Made by a program: the position numbers and the translations under genes
Shown here: positions 50,023 to 60,599 of the stretch, one piece after another
Position numbering within the stretch: the first letter of the stretch is position 1
How the letters are laid out: each line of letters begins with the position of its first letter
NCBI GenBank assembly: GCA_023055355.1
Contig: JALJCS010000015.1
Coordinates: forward strand, 14,614,501-14,678,500
Direction: 5' to 3'
Length of the DNA stretch: 64,000 nucleotides
From: Agelaius tricolor
Lineage: Eukaryota; Chordata; Aves; Passeriformes; Icteridae
Notes under the pieces: model-generated
What the model was told of the DNA's origin: nothing
What the model saw: only the letters and a program-made list of their open reading frames with translations
The model's database searches: none

Positions 50023-50567
50023 CAGAAAACATTGAGTGGCAAGAACAAACCTGCAAATTCTAGAACAACCTGATGTCTGGAAGGGTTTTTTGCTATTTCT
50101 CATATAAATGGCTACAGAAAAAGGAGTCAAAAGCATGTCTGGAAAAGGATGGGGAGGGGAGGGAAATCCTCTGTAAATGGATGCAAGAAATAAAGTCAGT
50201 ACCTTACAGAGACAGCTTGTAGCTCCAGACTGCACTGATAATCAAAGATGATGTGAGGAACAAGACTTTTTCATAGATAATCACATCAACTTCTTATTGC
50301 TGATACTGTTCAAGCAAGAAAGATTAAAAGCTTTAAGAAAAACAACTGGAGAGTAAAACCTTGGTATTTCTGAGGCTCAATCCAATTTTAGGGGACAGTG
50401 GAAGAAAGACAGCACCACCAAAACACCCTCATGGTGCCATTGCTGCAAGGAAAGTCCTCCCAGACATTCCTGAGGGAATTCAGGCAGCCCAGGCTGCTTT
50501 TGATGGGCAGCAGTGCCCAGCCAACAGCTCCCCCTGCACAAAGGGGTCTCAGCCCTGCCTTGTGCCT
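50023..50567. other. Sequence upstream of the KCTD19 relic
   Basis: No gene or interspersed repeat is recognised. It would have been the promoter side of the former minus-strand KCTD19 gene. Confidence 0.4.
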
Positions 50568-50570
50568 CCC

Positions 50571-50685
50571 CATCCCATCCCATCCCATCCCATCCCATCC
50601 CATCCCATCCCATCCCATCCCATCCCATCCCATCCCATCCCATCCCATCCCATCCCATCCCATCCCATCCCATCCCATCCCATCC
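50571..50685 (+). repeat. (CATCC)23 microsatellite
   Basis: There are 23 perfect uninterrupted copies of CATCC, flanked by CTCCC on the left and CGTCTGG on the right. The minus strand reads GGATG repeats with regular GG runs. The array is open in several frames (Ser-His-Pro-Ile-Pro repeats), so it creates spurious ORFs of about 100 codons on both strands. Confidence 0.97.
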
Positions 50686-50689
50686 CGTC

Positions 50690-53365
50690 TGGAGGAAGGA
50701 GCAGGGCTGCAATTTATTTAAAAGCCAATTAACACAATGCTAACATGACAGATCTCTTTACTTAGATGCTCTTTGTGTCATTTCTTAGAATAGGGAACAG
50801 CTGAGAAGACACAAAAAATAAAAAAAAACCAAGAAAACCTGGAATATGGCAGCTAATAAATTAACTGATCAATTTGATCATGTGGGACTTCTAGTTAAAA
50901 AACCTAAAGAGGGCTTTAGATAAAGATATAGGAGTGCTCATCAATACTTTATTAATATTTACTTAATATACATTAATACTTTATTATTTAAATATCTAAG
51001 CAATTTTTCAGAATATTTTTAACTTCCTCTAGAAGTAAGGTCAGCATTAAAAAAAAGAGCATCAATATGAACAGGCAAACTCCATATCTTAATATCTATA
51101 TTTTATATTTGTTAATAATTTATACTTTAAATATTAGAATCTAAATAAATCTGTACAATAACAGCTGCAATTCTGGGGCCGTGTCACACCTCAGGGATGG
51201 GTTTACATATCTTGAATGTTCTCCTGGGTTTACCCATTATCATCTCTGTGTGTTACTACTGGAAGCATCAGCTGACATAAAGATAATTTATTTAATTTAT
51301 TTAATTAATAAGCTTTCCAGACAGTAGTTTGCAGGCTGGTTTTGTGTCAGGTTTATGGTTTTGGAGTCGCTGGTGTCTCTGATGTTCTCTGCTGGTCGAC
51401 TTGACTGCAAAACCATTAATATAGAAGAGCACCCTGCCCGAGCTCTGAGCTCTTCTTAAAGCTCCAAAATCCTTTGCTGGATTTATGAGGGGGGAAAAAT
51501 GGACCTCCATGGACAGGAGCCTCGCTGGATTTTGTAATTTACCTTGAAATCTAATGGGTAATAATCCCAGGAAAATGATGTTGCATGGCTGTCCAAAGAC
51601 AACCTAAACCTGCAGCAATAACGTGAACAGGAGGGTGCTGAGCTTTTCTCTCCTCTGCTCCATACCCTCCTGTTCCTGACATGCATAAGGCAGGGATAAC
51701 ATTGCAGATGCTGCTGGGAAGTGTTTAAATCCAAAGCAAAAATCTGTTTCCAATTATGTCTCAAAAAAAAAAAAAAAAATTAAAAAAAAATCCATAGAAA
51801 CTTTTCTGTTTAGAATTGTTTCCTGACATCACCTGAGCTTCCTGCCAAAACTCTAGATTATCTTGGTGTGTTCCAGATTTTACTGCTTGTTTAAGTTGTT
51901 TTTTTCACACACCTATGCAGGAATGCTTGGAAAAAGTTGGGGTTTTTTTCTTTAGAAGTGTGTTTGAGACAAATACTTCAAAGCAGTGACAGAAGGGTTT
52001 GCTTAAACTCACACCATGTTACATTCACGGACATTCATCACTTCTGAGGCTCAGCAGCACCACTGGAAAGGCTCCCAGGGACTTACCAGACATAGGTAAA
52101 ACTGTACAAAAGTGATTCATTTCTTGTAACATTTATGGCCCTTTGTGATTCTGGGGATTTGGGGTTTGCTTTCTTATGTCTTGTCTCATCCCAAATGGAT
52201 TATTTGATTCAGTAGCTGGATGAAAGGCTTTAGGGGAACCATGTGGAGGCTTCCACCCTACAAGAGATGGATCAGGCTGCTGCTCCCAGCCACTGCATCT
52301 CCAGGAATCAAACACACACAGAGTAAAGAAAAATGGAAAGATCCTCCAGAGCCTCCTGGGAATTGAGTAAATGGGGGCTGATGTGGTTTATAAGGCTCAT
52401 GAGAACAGATACAGAGCAACCACACACATGTGGTGCCAGGGCCAGATGTGCCCCACTGGCATTTTCCAGGAGCTTGGAGTCATGGTACAGCAAGAGTGGA
52501 GTTACTCTGAGGAAGCCAGAGCATCACAGGATGGATACCTGGGCTGCTGAAGGACCAAAACCAGCTTTTTTACAAACAGAATGTGCAGCCTCTCACAGGC
52601 AGCCCTGGAGATTTTCTGCTGTGTGTAACCTCCAGCTGCTGGATCCCCGTTGTCTCTCAGAGCAGCCCAGCCTGACAGAAAGATGCTCAGAAAGCAGCAC
52701 CTGGAAGATTCTGATGAGTTGTTTTGGAAAGGTCTGAGCTGCCAGGTGTTATTTCCAAGCCTGGAAGTGAAACAATTGACTGAACGACAGGAGCCCAGGG
52801 CTGTCCTGCAGCACAGCCAGAGGTCACAGGCAGGGGACAGCTCACCTGCCACAGCAGGACCCGGTGCCTGTGTCCCAGCAGAATTCCTCCAGTCATGTCT
52901 GCTTCTTGTAATGCCCCCACTGCTGGCACATGGATGGATTTGGACACAACAGAGAGCTATTCTGGGGACCATTAACATCATACCCTTAATGAGGCTGGAA
53001 CTGGTCACAGACTTCTAAGCCAAGTCATGAAAATGCCAGTTCAGTGAGCAGCACATCAGGAATATTCTGTGTCTGATTAAATCTTTTTTTTTTTTAGAAA
53101 AATATCTTGGGTCAAAACGAGAGAGAGGAGACCTGATTGCCTTTTGCAATCACAGATGTGATTGCTCCACTGATGTGCTTCCAGCTATCTCAGCACATGC
53201 TATTGATCTCTTGGAACAGCTTCTATCAGTTATTAGGGACAGTCAGCAATCTCTGCACGAAATCTTAGAATGAATCTTGGCTGTAGCTGCAGGTTGTCAA
53301 ACACAGAGCTCTGGGCTACAAGCTTAGAGCTCCAAGTACAAATGTTTTAAAATGTGATTTTGAAT
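50690..53365. other. AT-rich intergenic sequence
   Basis: The part from 50930 to 51310 is very AT-rich, with repeated TTAATA and TTTATT motifs, and there are A tracts at 51762-51789. No coding region is recognised. ORFs of up to 168 codons on the minus strand near 52.5-53.0 kb show no family resemblance. Confidence 0.5.
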
Positions 53366-53745
53366 AAATGGAAACCAGCCTGGAGAAGAGAGGAGGAGAC
53401 CTCAGAGCACCTTCCAGTCCCTAAAGCGGCTCCAAGAGAGCTGGAGGGAGACTTTGGACAAGGCCATGGAGTGCCAGGAGCAGGGGCACTGGCTTCACAC
53501 TGACAGAGGGCAGGGATGGATGGGATATTGGGAAGAAATTCTTCCCTGTGGGAGTGGGCAGGCCCTGGCACAGGTGCCCAGAGCAGCTGTGGCTGCCCCT
53601 GGATCCCTGGCAGTGACCAAGGCCAGGCTGGACAGGGCTTGGAGCACCCTGGGGCAGTGAAAGGTGTCCCTGCCCAAGGCAAGGGGTTGGAACTAAAGAA
53701 TCTTTAAGATCCTTTCTAGTCCCAGATATTCCATGGTTCCATGAC
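53366..53745 (+). mobile_element. CR1-type LINE, 3' fragment
   Basis: This copy is in sense orientation: GGGAAGAAATTCTTCCCTGT, GAGGGTGGGCAGG-like GAGTGGGCAGGCCCTGGCAC, CCCTGGATCCCTGGCAGTG, GGCCAGGCTGGACAGGGCTT and AAGGGGTTGGAACTAAAGAA. It ends with TTCCATGGTTCCATGA, the direct octamer-like repeat that closes CR1 elements. It is 5' truncated. Confidence 0.93.
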
Positions 53746-55350
53746 GAAACCAGTGTATCGGTTTGGGAAAAATATCCTTGCAGGAGGTGCCCTCTCTCAA
53801 ATGCCTGCCTATCATTTAATCTTTTTTATGCAACAATCTTGCCCTGAGTCTTTACTATCCACAAACCATCCTGCTGCAGCAGCTGACTGAAGAGAGCAGC
53901 CACACTGTTCCCAAACCCCTCTTCCAGCTGAGAAATGCACCAGACATGAGCAATGCAGCCTCATCCCCACTGGGAAAATGTGCATCACACACCTGGGAAG
54001 CTGTGGAAGTACACAGCTCTGGGAGCTTGGAGTTCAGAGCAATTATTCAATTGTGCTCTGCACAGGGAACAAAACAGACATTAAATATGGGCCATGCTCA
54101 GTTTCACCTTGCATGGTAGCTCCTGTTGTATTTCAATCTGGTGAATCCAATCCTTGCCTTTTGTTTTCTTTCTCTGCATCTTCCTGCTTCCATTTCCCCC
54201 TGTGCTCTCACAAGTCTGCTGCAGTTATTACATTAACAAAATGCAGGGATGAGTCCTGGATAATAACATTTTATCTGGAGCCATGCCATGCTGGGAAGAT
54301 GGTAATTTAGTTAATTGAATTCCATCTAAAAGGGAACTGAATCAATATTCCAGCACAGTGCTGGAGCACGTGGCTGGCAGTGAAGCATTGCCTGAGCACA
54401 CGTGGTCAAACCAATCCCAGGGCATGACAGGAGGAGCCTGAATTCAAGAGTTGGGTTTAGGTGACAGAAGCTGCACTCTGAATCTTGTCTGAACACGATT
54501 TACAGCTTGTCTGTGTATTTTGGAAAGCATTGTCCATCAGGCTAGCAGTGAAGTGGAAAAGTACTGAGGGAGCAGGGCAGGTACAGCTGCACAGGGCAGG
54601 TGTTTGCCAGCACAGAGCCCTCTGAGCAGGGATGTTCCCTGGGGAGCGAGGTTTGGACAGCACAGGAGCTCTTGGTGATCCTGCACAGGGGCAGAAAGGG
54701 TAAAACCTCCCTGGCCATATTGGTATCCACTGTCTCCCTCTTCTAGGAACAAATCTATGTCCTTGAGGGCCAGAGTGATCCATCCTCATCAGTATTTCTG
54801 GTCAAATTGCTCATCCTAGAGAAAAATGACCTCTCAGAGGAGCCAGTTCCCTCATCCCCAGCACACAACTTGTCAAAGCATGAAGCTCATTAGCCTTGAG
54901 CCCAGATGATTTTAGAAGCTCTCAGCTAAATTAATTGCAAACCACCCACCTGATCCTTCTGGGCTGCACATCCCAGTGGCAAGGTGAGACACCACCTTGT
55001 AAGAGAGTCAGGATTTGTCTAAAACCCAGAGGTGGCAGTTTCTGGTGTCAGGGCACCACAGGGGACAAGGTCTGGCAAGTCTCTCCACTGTGGGAGCGTG
55101 GCCAGAGGGTGGCCAAGGGAGAGACACAAGTGGGAAGGAGAAAATATCTTCATGTCTGGAGCTTGGACCAATGCACACAACACAAACTGGCTGAGACACC
55201 TCCCTGCTGGCTCCTCTGCTGCCAGGGAATTGCAGCTGGCTGCAAAGTGTCTGTCTGGGGCTGGTGAGGAGCCAAGCTCAGAGCAGATGCTTGGCCAGAG
55301 GAAGGTCATTAGCATGAGGAGATGGCTGCAGGCCCTGGGTTTGGGCAGTG
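53746..55350. other. Intergenic sequence
   Basis: No coding region, RNA gene or repeat of recognisable type was seen. Confidence 0.5.
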
Positions 55351-55611
55351 TCACTTTTCATCACACAGAGCAGGTCTGCAACTAATGCCCCAAGGGCTCA
55401 GCAGCCTGTGGCACCACTTCAAGCTTCGCTGGGCAAGAGCTGGAGCTGCTGGTCTTGTGGAAGTTTCTTCAGGTTTTGGTCTTCTCAGGTGCTGAGCAAT
55501 CCATCTCAGCCTCTCCTTGTCAATCCTGTGCTCCACTGCCAACCACTCCAGGAACCTCTGCCTTCCTGCCCACACTGGAAAGCTGCTGTTTAAAGGCCAT
55601 ATTCCTTGCAC
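55351..55611 (-). other. Orphan minus-strand ORF of protein-like composition
   Basis: The ORF includes VWAGRQRFLEWLAVEHRID and KERLRWIAQHLRRPKPEE, an amphipathic charged stretch that looks more like real protein than most ORFs nearby, and ends in TGA. Immediately upstream on the minus strand is a strong donor-like GTAAGT at 55610-55615. The first plausible acceptor (TTTCCAG) would leave an intron of only about 41 bases, which is too short to be convincing. No family is recognised. It could be an exon of an unassigned minus-strand gene, a relic or chance. Confidence 0.22.
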
Positions 55612-55616
55612 TTACC

Positions 55617-56269
55617 CGTGTCTCCAGCTGGATTTGACCACTTTGAGGAGCTGTGGGATGTGTCTGTAATCAGGTCACAGCCACAGAACTGCAGGTGCTG
55701 TTGCTAAAGGGCATTCACACTCTCCTGCAAGGATGAACGGGGCCTTGGACATGCATACACAGAGCCAGCAACCCTCAGGAGATCATTACACTGGTATTTA
55801 GTAAGATTCCCCTTTTTGGTGAAGACCCAGATCAATATCTTACTCTTCCCAGAAAGCTGCTCCCATCACCTCAGAGGACATGATTTTTTTCAGGCTGATC
55901 TGGGGCGCTTTGCAGCCAACAGATCCAGCCAGTCTTTACTGGCACAAATTCTCCTGGGGCTGCTTTGGCATGACTGAGATGCCTTTTGCATGCTGGGAAC
56001 AGGGAGCACTGGAGCTGCTTCCTCCAGAACCAAGAGGCTGGAGGGGAGAAATTCTGTGTAAACTGTGGAGAAAGTGGTGAAGGACTTGAAGAGGTGCAGG
56101 AGTGGGTGAGGAGCCTCTTTATGCAGGGGGTGGCAGCAGGTGGGAGCTGTGAGAGCTGTGAGCTCTTACCTGAGCTCTGCAGGGGCTCCACAGGCTGTGA
56201 GGAAGCTCAGGAATCAGCAGGGAGAGGCTGGCTGGTGGAGCTGGCTGTCCTGGGAGATGCTGCAGCCCT
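55617..56269. other. Intergenic sequence
   Basis: Nothing recognisable was seen. Confidence 0.45.
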
Positions 56270-56490
56270 GCCTTGGATGAGCCATCACCTGAGCAACAGG
56301 GTGGGCAGGCCCTGGCACAGGCTGGCCAGAGAAGTGTGGATGCCCCATCCCTTGGAAACATTCACAGCCAGGTTGGACAGGGCTTGGAACAACATGGAAT
56401 CCCTGCTCATGGTGCAAGGGCTGGAATGAGATGGTCTTTAAGGTGCCTTCCAACCCAAATAATTCCAGGATTCTGTGATTCCCAGGATTC
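56270..56490 (+). mobile_element. CR1-type LINE, short 3' fragment
   Basis: This copy is in sense orientation. It contains GGGTGGGCAGGCCCTGGCAC, CAGCCAGGTTGGACAGGGCT, GATGGTCTTTAAGGTGCCTT and CCAACCCAAATAATTCCAGG, and ends ATTCTGTGATTCCCAGGATT. It is heavily 5' truncated. Confidence 0.9.
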
Positions 56491-57426
56491 TTGATTTCCC
56501 TGTATCAAAACCACATCAACACCTGCAACTCCCCTGCAGAGCTGTCCCCACATGAGAGCTCCTGTGCTCCACATCCAGGTCCTGAGCAGGGCCACACACA
56601 GCCAGGGATGAGTCCTGTGGGGCCTGACCTGCTCACCTCTTCCCAAAATAATCTTCCTTTGCCAAGCCTCCAAGGACAGGCCTGAGTCACCTCCACAGAC
56701 CTCAAGGCATGCAGGGCAGCCTGTCCCGGGGAATTCTGCAGCTCATTTGTGCACTGGGCAAGGCAGTCAGTAAAGGGTTAAAGTCTCCCGGCCTCTCCCT
56801 TCACAAGCAACAATTTTTAAGAAACTTTGGCTCTTCATAAGGAGCCTTTAGGGATAGACAGCCACAAACTCCCTCCAGCCCCCTCAGAGGAGAAAGGAGA
56901 GGTAACATCCCCCAGCCCTCACTGAGGATGGGGCTGAATCCAGCCTGGAAGAAGACACCCAGACCAGCTCTTCCTTCTCCTGTGTTTGCCAAAGCAGTGT
57001 CTGGGATGCAGGGGTGCAGTGCTGTGCCTCGGCAGTGAGCGAGCCTGTGCCAGCCTCATGTGTGCCCCTGACACATCCCTCACGTCCTGAGCAGTGCCAG
57101 TGCCACAGCTGAGGCACCCGGGATAACCCCTGTGGGTTATTTAGGGAGCCTGGCTCTGCGTGGATGACCCTGGGGGTGGATGTGCAGCTGCAGATCCCGG
57201 CGTGCCCGCCCGGCAGCCCTGCAGCAGGCTCAGCCCGTGCCTGGGGCCGGGCTCACGGCCCCTGCAGCCGGGTTCCTGCTCTCTCTGAGTGACCATCCCA
57301 TCCCGGAGCTGCCGTGCCGCCCTGGAGCCCGGCCTGTTCCCAGGGATCGTTACCAGGAGCTCCTCGTGTGTTTGGTTGCAAACAGAGCAGCAGTGGGAGC
57401 CAGGCGCTCGTGTTTGTGTGCCTGCG
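56491..57426. other. Intergenic sequence, turning CpG-rich after about 57180
   Basis: No coding region is recognised. From about 57180 the sequence becomes GC- and CpG-rich and merges with the CpG-rich terminal exon of TPPP3. Confidence 0.5.
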
Positions 57427-57440
57427 GTTGCTCAGGCAAC
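57427..57440. promoter_or_regulatory. Palindromic X-box-like site (RFX) beyond the TPPP3 3' end
   Basis: GTTGCTCAGGCAAC is two X-box half sites around a 2-bp spacer. It fits the RFX consensus RYYNYY-N(1-3)-RRNRAC exactly and is a near-perfect inverted repeat. It lies in CpG-rich DNA about 155 bp past the inferred TPPP3 polyadenylation signal. The binding is inferred from the motif only. Confidence 0.55.
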
Positions 57441-57589
57441 TCGGGGCCAGCCAGGAGCTGCCAAAACCCTCGGTGGCCAGGGCCAACCCCCGGCACAGCT
57501 GCCCGGGGCGGCCGAGCCCCCTCTGTCCGGCCGGGGGAGCAGCCAGAGGGGTCGGGCCCACGAACAAACCAGAGCGGAGCTCAGTGCGG

Positions 57590-58228
57590 ACGGGGTTTAT
57601 TGCAGAGCCGGGTTACAGCGCGGGCCTGCAGCATCCTTTGGTTTGGGCTTCACGAAGGGAGCGGGAGGCCACGGGGGTTCAGGTCGGAGACCTTTGCCGC
57701 TGTCCAGGCGACACCGAACAGTCGCGGGTGCATCCCGGGGCTGGGCCGGGAGCGGCTCCGGGACGAGCGGCACCGCAGGGCCTGAGGCTCGAGTGCCGGG
57801 AGCGGCTGGGCCAGGCAGCCCCGAGGGGAGGGAAGGAGGCGGCTGTGGGTTAAGGCAGGGCCCCGGAGGGCAGCACAGCGGCGGTGCCCGGTGGGACACG
57901 GAGGGTGCCCCGAGAGCCGGGGCTGAGGTAGGGAAGGTGTGGGTGCCGGAGGGCAGGGGAGCCCTGAGGAGCAGCGCTGTTAGTGCGGTGTGGGGCTGCG
58001 GTGACAGCGCGGGGGACACGGAGGGGCGGGGGGATCGCAGCACGGGGGGGGACGGACACAGCGCTGGGGCAGAGCTCTGGGCCCGGCGATTTCCCCGATC
58101 CCCCCAGCGCCGGGGGCCGATCCCGCCAGCCCGGGCCGGCCCCAGCGCAGCCTCCCGGGCCCGGCTCACGGGCACGTCCCGGGGCTGTGACCGAGCCCCC
58201 GGGCCGGTGGCGCCACGGGCACCCGTCC
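57590..58228 (-). other. TPPP3: TPPP3 3' untranslated region (CpG-rich)
   Basis: This runs from the TAG stop at 58229-58231 to a polyadenylation signal at 57596-57601, about 630 bases. It is very GC- and CpG-rich, unusual for a 3' untranslated region. The skewed composition leaves long ORFs open on both strands (about 300 codons each), which I regard as artefacts. Confidence 0.65.
57596..57601 (-). promoter_or_regulatory. Polyadenylation signal AATAAA for TPPP3
   Basis: TTTATT on the plus strand reads AATAAA on the minus strand, about 630 bases after the stop codon. It is the only such signal in this GC-rich stretch. Confidence 0.7.
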
Positions 58229-58417
58229 CTACTTTTTGACTTTGGCGTCGTAGGTGCCCGCGTTCTTGTAGGCACTGACGTAGCCGCTGGTGTCCACGAT
58301 GTTCTCCCGGCCACTCTTGCCCTTGCCCTTGCCGCTCTCGTCGAAGCGCTCCTTGTGGGAGCCCGTGTACTTGGAGGTGTCTGTCAGCCTCTCCACGGCT
58401 CCCACTGTCTTGGCTTT
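58229..58417 (-). CDS. TPPP3: TPPP3 coding exon 3 (C-terminus)
   Basis: This exon has 62 codons plus TAG, starting in phase 0 after the acceptor CTACTGCAG. It encodes [39 protein letters not shown] and the conserved end [18 protein letters not shown]. The same exon continues into the CpG-rich 3' untranslated region. Confidence 0.97.
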   Translation of the reverse strand, partial: KAKTVGAVERLTDTSKYTGSHKERFDESGKGKGKSGRENIVDTSGYVSAYKNAGTYDAKVKK

Positions 58418-60017
58418 CTGCAGTAGGACATGGGAGACAAGAAGATGCTCCATCCCCTTCCCACACAAGTCCCATCCCTTGCCCCACACAAGGTCCTGAC
58501 ACCCACCAAAGACCCTGCTGTGCCCCTGTGCCCTATGAGACCCTCAGGTCCCCCTCACCTGGGGCCATGGGGTCTCCTAGAAAGCATCTGCACAGTGGGC
58601 AGAGCCCCATCCTCCCCTCCTGCTCCCACAGCCCAGGGGCTCCTCACTCACCGTGACACCCACGTTAATGGGCTCCTTCCCTGCCACCAGCTGGCAGATG
58701 GCTTCATAGGCCTCCTCTTTGCTCTTGTCCTTAAACCTCTTGGGGGCCAGCTCCTCCAGCGCCTTCTTGAACTCCTCGTAGTTGATGACACGGGCTGTCT
58801 TCCCTCTGCAAGAGCAAAACTCAGGCTGCCACCAGCACATCTTTGCCTCCAAATGGGATGAGCTGCATCAGAGAGACCCTGACTTTGTTCTACCCTCACC
58901 CACTTCTGAAATTCAGCTACAGCCAAATGGGCTGGGTACAGCTGGTGCTGAGCTCCAGGAGCCTTCCAGACACATGCTGCTGAAGTCCCCATTACCAAAC
59001 ACCAGGTGCATGGAAGTGTTCTAGGACTTGGTGCTGGTGTCAAGGAGGGGAGTGCATCCATCCCCACTGCTCCTGGCCTGCCTGGGTTGCCCACCACACT
59101 CTCTCCTCTGGCGGGCATCAATCCTCCAGTCAAATTTGGAAGGACATGTACAGAGCATCTCTCCCAGGAGCTCCTGGTTCTCATCTCTAGGGCAGCACAG
59201 CAACCTGCTCTCCTGCACCCCAAAAACCTCCCAGTGCTCAGCTCCATGTGACCCAACCCAGGAACATGGGAATTCCTGGACAGAGCACATGGAGGACGCA
59301 GGTTCTTCACCTGTTCCCACACCCTGGTGTGGAGCGTGAAGCATCATTGTTTCCCCAGGGACCCTAAAAGCAGTTCCAGGAGCCTTTCAGCCCTTCAAGC
59401 TGCCCCTATTACTCCCATGGACCAGGATCCTCCCCAAGCTTGGGTGTTGGCTGGCCAGGCCCAGGGAAGGGCCACATCACATGGGACAACCCTGAGCACC
59501 TTCCTCTGCTCCCTGTGGCACCTCTTGAGAGATGGGAACGTGGCAGAGCCAACCAGGCCTACCCCAGTTCTTGGAGTGGGAGCAGGGACACAATCTCTGC
59601 CCCAAATCTGAGCCTCCCACCCCCAAATTTGGGTTGATTTATCATTAGGTCTTGCAGAAGCAGCCACATGTCCCCCCTGAAGGTGGGACACTGCAGGACA
59701 GCTCCCACAGCTCTGTGACAAGTGGAATGGACAGCCTGGGCACACAGCAGGGGGAGCAGAGCTCTGTGGGGACCCCACACCCAGACACCCAAGCCCTGCC
59801 CATCCTGCAGAGGCATCCAAGTCACTTACTTCACCTTGGAGAAGACAATGTCCACGTCGGTGCTGGTGACGCTTTTGCCGTCGGTGACTTTGCAGTCCTT
59901 GCACAGCTTGGCCCAGTTCTTGCCGTTCATCTCCTGCCCCGTGGCCTTGGTGTCGCCGTAGATGGCGAATTTGCGGAAGCTCTCCTCCAGGGATGCCACC
60001 TCAGCATTCCCGGCCAT
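58229..60017 (-). CDS. TPPP3: TPPP3, tubulin polymerization-promoting protein family member 3; complete, three coding exons
   Basis: The three exons join in phase to 176 codons plus stop, the same length as mammalian TPPP3. The protein binds and bundles microtubules and is a well-known marker of multiciliated cells. The p25-alpha domain covers almost the whole chain: [13 protein letters not shown] near the start, [26 protein letters not shown], the [17 protein letters not shown] segment, then [20 protein letters not shown] and the C-terminal [18 protein letters not shown]. The paralogue TPPP carries a disordered N-terminal extension of about 40 residues and ends differently; this protein has no extension. 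The start codon at 60017 gives the family length, and no other ATG fits. Confidence 0.97.
58652..58805 (-). CDS. TPPP3: TPPP3 coding exon 2
   Basis: This 154-base exon supplies the last base of a split lysine and 51 codons, between acceptor TCTTGCAG and donor ACG|GTGAGT. It encodes [37 protein letters not shown] and [11 protein letters not shown], the helical core of the p25-alpha domain. Confidence 0.97.
58806..59829 (-). other. TPPP3 intron between coding exons 1 and 2
   Basis: This is a 1.0 kb GT-AG intron. The intron between coding exons 2 and 3 (58418-58651) is 234 bases. Nothing else is recognised in either. Confidence 0.7.
59830..60017 (-). CDS. TPPP3: TPPP3 coding exon 1 (N-terminus)
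   Basis: This exon has 62 codons and two bases of the next lysine, ending at the donor GTAAGT. It begins [20 protein letters not shown] and continues [19 protein letters not shown] to DVDIVFSKV. The reading frame upstream of this ATG stays open for 16 codons to another ATG, but family length and alignment favour the start used here. Confidence 0.96.
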
Positions 60018-60174
60018 GGGGCTGCAGGATGGGCCCGGCACCACCCAGGCTCCTGCTGGCGGCACGGCAGAGCTCAGCCGGCTGCTCGAGGCCCTCGAGG
60101 GCAGCAGCGGGAGGAGGAGGAGGAAGGCTGGCGAGGATGGAGGCTCCGCAGCAGGATCGGGGTGTTGGCAGCAC
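60018..60174 (-). other. TPPP3: Likely 5' untranslated part of TPPP3 exon 2
   Basis: On the minus strand, a pyrimidine-rich tract ending CACGCCCGCAG precedes position 60174 and is the best acceptor upstream of the start codon. A separate noncoding first exon is therefore likely. Two donor-like sites further upstream fit: GTGG|GTGAGG near 60632 and GGAG|GTGAGA near 61126. Confidence 0.45.
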
Positions 60175-60599
60175 CTGCGGGCGTGGGGTGAGGGCTGACA
60201 GCAGGCTCGGATGAGCCCCGAGGCCGAAAGCCAAGAACGCGTCTTGGGGAATGGAGGCTGCTGGTCGAGAGCTGTCAGCAGCGAGGCTGCCGGCTCCGGG
60301 GCTGGCGGGGAGTGAGTGCATCAGCCTGTCCCTCGGGAGTACTCTCCGGGAATGACGCAATGCGTCCGCCTTCATCCCGCTCGCTCTCACATCGCACAGC
60401 GGCCCCGCCGCCTGCCTTCAGCCCCACCTCTCCCCTGCCTCCATCCCCCTGTGCGGAGCTGCAGCACCCCAGCCTGTGACTGCCCCCAGGGCTGGGCCAA
60501 GCGTGATGCCCTGCAGGGTGACAAGCAGCAAACAAGTCTCTGTACCCCGTGGCGGCACTGTTGCTGCTGTCCCGTCCCCGCTCGCCATCGCCTCGCCAG

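Noticed and set aside
50361..50743. Several ORFs of 76-123 codons on both strands with Ser-His-Pro-Ile-Pro or Gly-Met-Gly-Trp-Asp repeats
   Set aside because: They are the (CATCC)n microsatellite read in different frames.
57289..58502. ORFs of about 300 codons on both strands over the end of TPPP3
   Set aside because: They overlap TPPP3's coding exon 3 and 3' untranslated region, and are explained by extreme GC content, which removes stop codons. No domain is visible.
58229..60017. Assignment of this gene to TPPP (p25) rather than TPPP3
   Set aside because: There is no long N-terminal extension, the length is 176 residues, and the ending DAKVKK and [14 protein letters not shown] segment fit TPPP3, not TPPP.
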